Shown here: positions 62,101-64,000 of the stretch, one piece after another
How the letters are laid out: each line of letters begins with the position of its first letter
Numbering within the stretch: the first letter of the stretch is position 1
Assembly (NCBI GenBank): GCA_963556255.1
Contig: OY744616.1
Coordinates: 5,001,723 to 5,065,722, forward strand
Length of the DNA: 64,000 nucleotides
Direction: 5' to 3'
Source: Allolobophora icterica
Taxonomy: Eukaryota; Annelida; Clitellata; Crassiclitellata; Lumbricidae
Notes under the pieces: model-generated
What the model was told of the DNA's origin: nothing
Databases searched by the model: none
The model's input: only the letters and a program-made list of their open reading frames with translations
Translations under genes and position numbers: made by a program

Positions 62101-62341
62101 GCCATATAACCTTATTATTCCAAATAATATATACGGCTAATTCGCCGAAGACAGCTTGCCCACGCACCCGAAAGCGCCTTCTGATACGACTTCTGGTAAG
62201 GGAAAGTTTGAAATGCGCGTATTTCATTCGGCGAGATTGCAGCTAATGGCTGCGAGATGGATTTGTCCCGAATATGGAGCGGAAAGTATTGGTGAACGAT
62301 AAATGCACCCAAAGGTGTTGTTAGAAAACCTAAACAGTTAG

Positions 62342-62377
62342 ACACCTTTAGAACGTATTCAAGTGAGCATATATAAA
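62342..62377 (+). promoter_or_regulatory. PSE/TATA unit
   Basis: ACACCTTTAGAACG, TATATAAA at 28 bp. Confidence 0.8.
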
Positions 62378-62615
62378 AGTATCACCAGCGCTGTAAAATG
62401 TAGAAGAGTGCGCAAAGCCCGACGGGTGGCATCCATATTGATTAATGGGATTTTTAATCTAAGCTTACTTAATTCAATCAAATCCTGTCGAATTCAATTC
62501 ATTTCAATTTAGATACAAACCAATCTCAATCAATCTAAATCATTTAAATCATTTTTAAACCGCCGAAAAGACTGTGGAACACAGTAACCGATTAGTTATA
62601 ACGCTGTCTTTATTG

Positions 62616-62651
62616 ACACCTTTAAAACGCAACGGAAAGTTAGTATAGGCA
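62616..62651 (+). promoter_or_regulatory. PSE/TATA unit with A-box-like head
   Basis: ACACCTTTAAAACG, TATAGGCA at 28 bp; upstream cagtaaccgattagttataa, cgctgtcttt. Confidence 0.7.
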
Positions 62652-62687
62652 TAAAATACTGAACCATTGTTGGAGCGCTCTCTTTGG

Positions 62688-62722
62688 ACACCTTTTAAAG
62701 TAGTAAATTGTTTCTATATAGA
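62688..62722 (+). promoter_or_regulatory. PSE/TATA unit
   Basis: ACACCTTTTAAAGT, TATATAGA at 27 bp, then tatggg; upstream ggagcgctctctttgg. In tandem, 72 bp from the previous unit. Confidence 0.8.
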
Positions 62723-62749
62723 TATGGGACTCGAATGCCTAGTGTTTTT

Positions 62750-64000
62750 CTTATAAGGCGATGGTTGCGGTATTTTCGGCGAGGCTTATACTCATGCATT
62801 TGCAATTTTAAATGTTTGGCAGTTAATTGCATTGTGGCACAGTACTGATATTGTGGACACGTGTACTGTACGTTATACTGAAAGACCTCCGTTTAGTTTA
62901 ATGCTCTTAAGTATCATTTATATGAACATTCAGAAATACTGAAAATTGTTGGGAATGTTGGTTTTTCCAGTGTTTTTGGTGGATAATAAGTGATTTTGGT
63001 TTAGATATTGGGTCGTAGTGAGAGCAAACTGGTATGGGCCTATATTTCAAGAGTTTCCTGTAAACTGGTGAACATTACAATTGTAAGGTAATGTAAGAGT
63101 GGGCGTTTTCATGTTTAGTAAGGGAACATTGATCCTATTTGTACGTTTTGTAGGTCAAATGAGGTCGGAAATTTTCACGGGTTTCCTCTCTTTGTAGTGC
63201 GGGGTTGAGTTACAGACTTGTCCTGTTTAAGAGAATCTATGGTACCGCCTGTATCAGGTCAGATTGTACTGTGGTTTCGATGCTTGGAAAGGAGCGGTTG
63301 ATAGAGGTTGGTAACCTGTTCGCTGATGGGTACGTGGTAGTCCATCTCTACCTGTATTTCTGCCCATCCTTATTGATGGAATATATATGAAGAGCGGTTT
63401 GAGAGAGAAGTTCGTGACAGAGGGACTGAGAGAGTAGTAGCTGTAGAGTGATAAGAGTCGTTGTCGTTGCACAGTGGTTGAGAGAATTGTTTGCTGATAG
63501 AGTTAGTACTGAGATAAGTTCGTCATTCGGTTGGTGAAAGAGTTGTGCTGGGTCATTTTCTTCCTATAGACCGTGTTTTATTCGATTGCTGTTTGTGAAG
63601 GAGACAAGAATTTGAGATTGAAAGAAATAAAAAGTTTTCTTTCACTTCTGTATGTTCTGAACTCGGGATCCTAGACCTACTATAAGCCAAACAAAGAACA
63701 TCTAAAGCACCCTGGAACTGTCTTGTTATGGACTATGCTACATAAGTAGCCGTATAGAATTAAAACTACAGTGCAATTGTTACCATGTTTTTGCTTGAAG
63801 CGCAGTAGACTGATGCAAGGGGAACAACATGTTATAAAAAATCTTGGCTCGAACTTCTGTTAATCCTGACCAAATATATATGAAGAAAAATTGATAGAAA
63901 ACCCTGGTGTTGCATTTACAGGACACTAGGTTAAAGTAGATTGGTGACACTGTTAGAGTTGACACCCATTCACATCAGCTAAATCGACTTCACTTCCACA
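62750..64000. other. Unassigned region, last part of window
   Basis: No PSE, SINE or LINE match. G/T-rich on the plus strand, with AATAAA at 63627. It could be a transcribed or LTR-type region, but no inverted ends or coding domain were found. Confidence 0.35.

Noticed and set aside
62283..62318. Minus-strand ACACCTTTGGGTG box
   Set aside because: AATACTTT at 28 bp is too weak and the right half of the box is lost.
62880..63670. LTR of a retrotransposon
   Set aside because: AATAAA and a G/T-rich stretch are suggestive, but no TG...CA ends, primer-binding site or second copy could be identified.

Overview
The window reads as repeat-dense, gene-poor intergenic DNA from an animal nuclear genome. 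Evidence for this is the APE-endonuclease/reverse-transcriptase LINEs, tRNA-derived SINEs, piggyBac-like and hAT-like elements, and very long microsatellites. The repeat style (LINE 3' ends reading 'gcgctatataaat' plus short tandem tails, and very long (TTA)n, (ACAT)n and (CA)n tracts) suggests a marine invertebrate such as an echinoderm, hemichordate or lophotrochozoan. I cannot name the species. I see no convincing host protein gene, tRNA gene or rRNA gene. Most long open frames are translated microsatellites.

The main signal is a short promoter-like module that recurs on both strands from about 4.2 to 62.7 kb. It has a box GACACCTTTAAAACG and, almost always exactly 28 bp from the first A of ACACC, a TATA box (TATATAAG). 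A short GGG block often follows about 10 bp after the TATA. By hand I count about 55 copies, roughly 40 of them at exactly 28 bp. This is the layout of an snRNA-type promoter (proximal sequence element, PSE, plus TATA at fixed distance). Sequence beyond about 15 bp downstream of the TATA diverges freely. The best reading is a large dispersed family of small-RNA transcription units, comparable in logic to nematode PSE/SNPC-4-driven piRNA loci. The alternative is an undescribed mobile family that carries such a promoter. Two other modules travel with it. Module B is about 45 bp, with core CAACGGCCTTTGTTGCC. Module C is about 110 bp, begins with a hairpin and ends GTCGTTAAACAGAAACTACT. Many PSE copies are also preceded by the same tRNA A-box-like head that starts the local SINEs.

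Layout: 0-4 kb, SINE and LINE ends, microsatellites and polypyrimidine tracts. 4-13 kb, PSE units, a 697-bp AATT-flanked DNA element, a 5'-truncated LINE and a large (ATGT)n/(ACAT)n palindrome. 13-16 kb, a LINE with target-site duplication, itself split by a TTAA-flanked element, then a 300-bp (CA)n. 17-28.5 kb, dense PSE units, SINEs and a homeodomain-like palindrome array. 28.5-33.6 kb, nearly free of PSE units, including a GC-richer unique stretch. 33.6-50.5 kb, PSE units mixed with LINE 3' ends, hAT-like elements and a piggyBac relic. 51-56.6 kb, two long LINE open reading frames, one encoding a complete endonuclease-reverse transcriptase. 56.7-62.7 kb, PSE units and blocks that duplicate (direct or inverted) segments of the 38-51 kb region. 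Two such duplicates preserve empty sites that fix the exact ends of inserted elements. 62.75-64 kb, unassigned.
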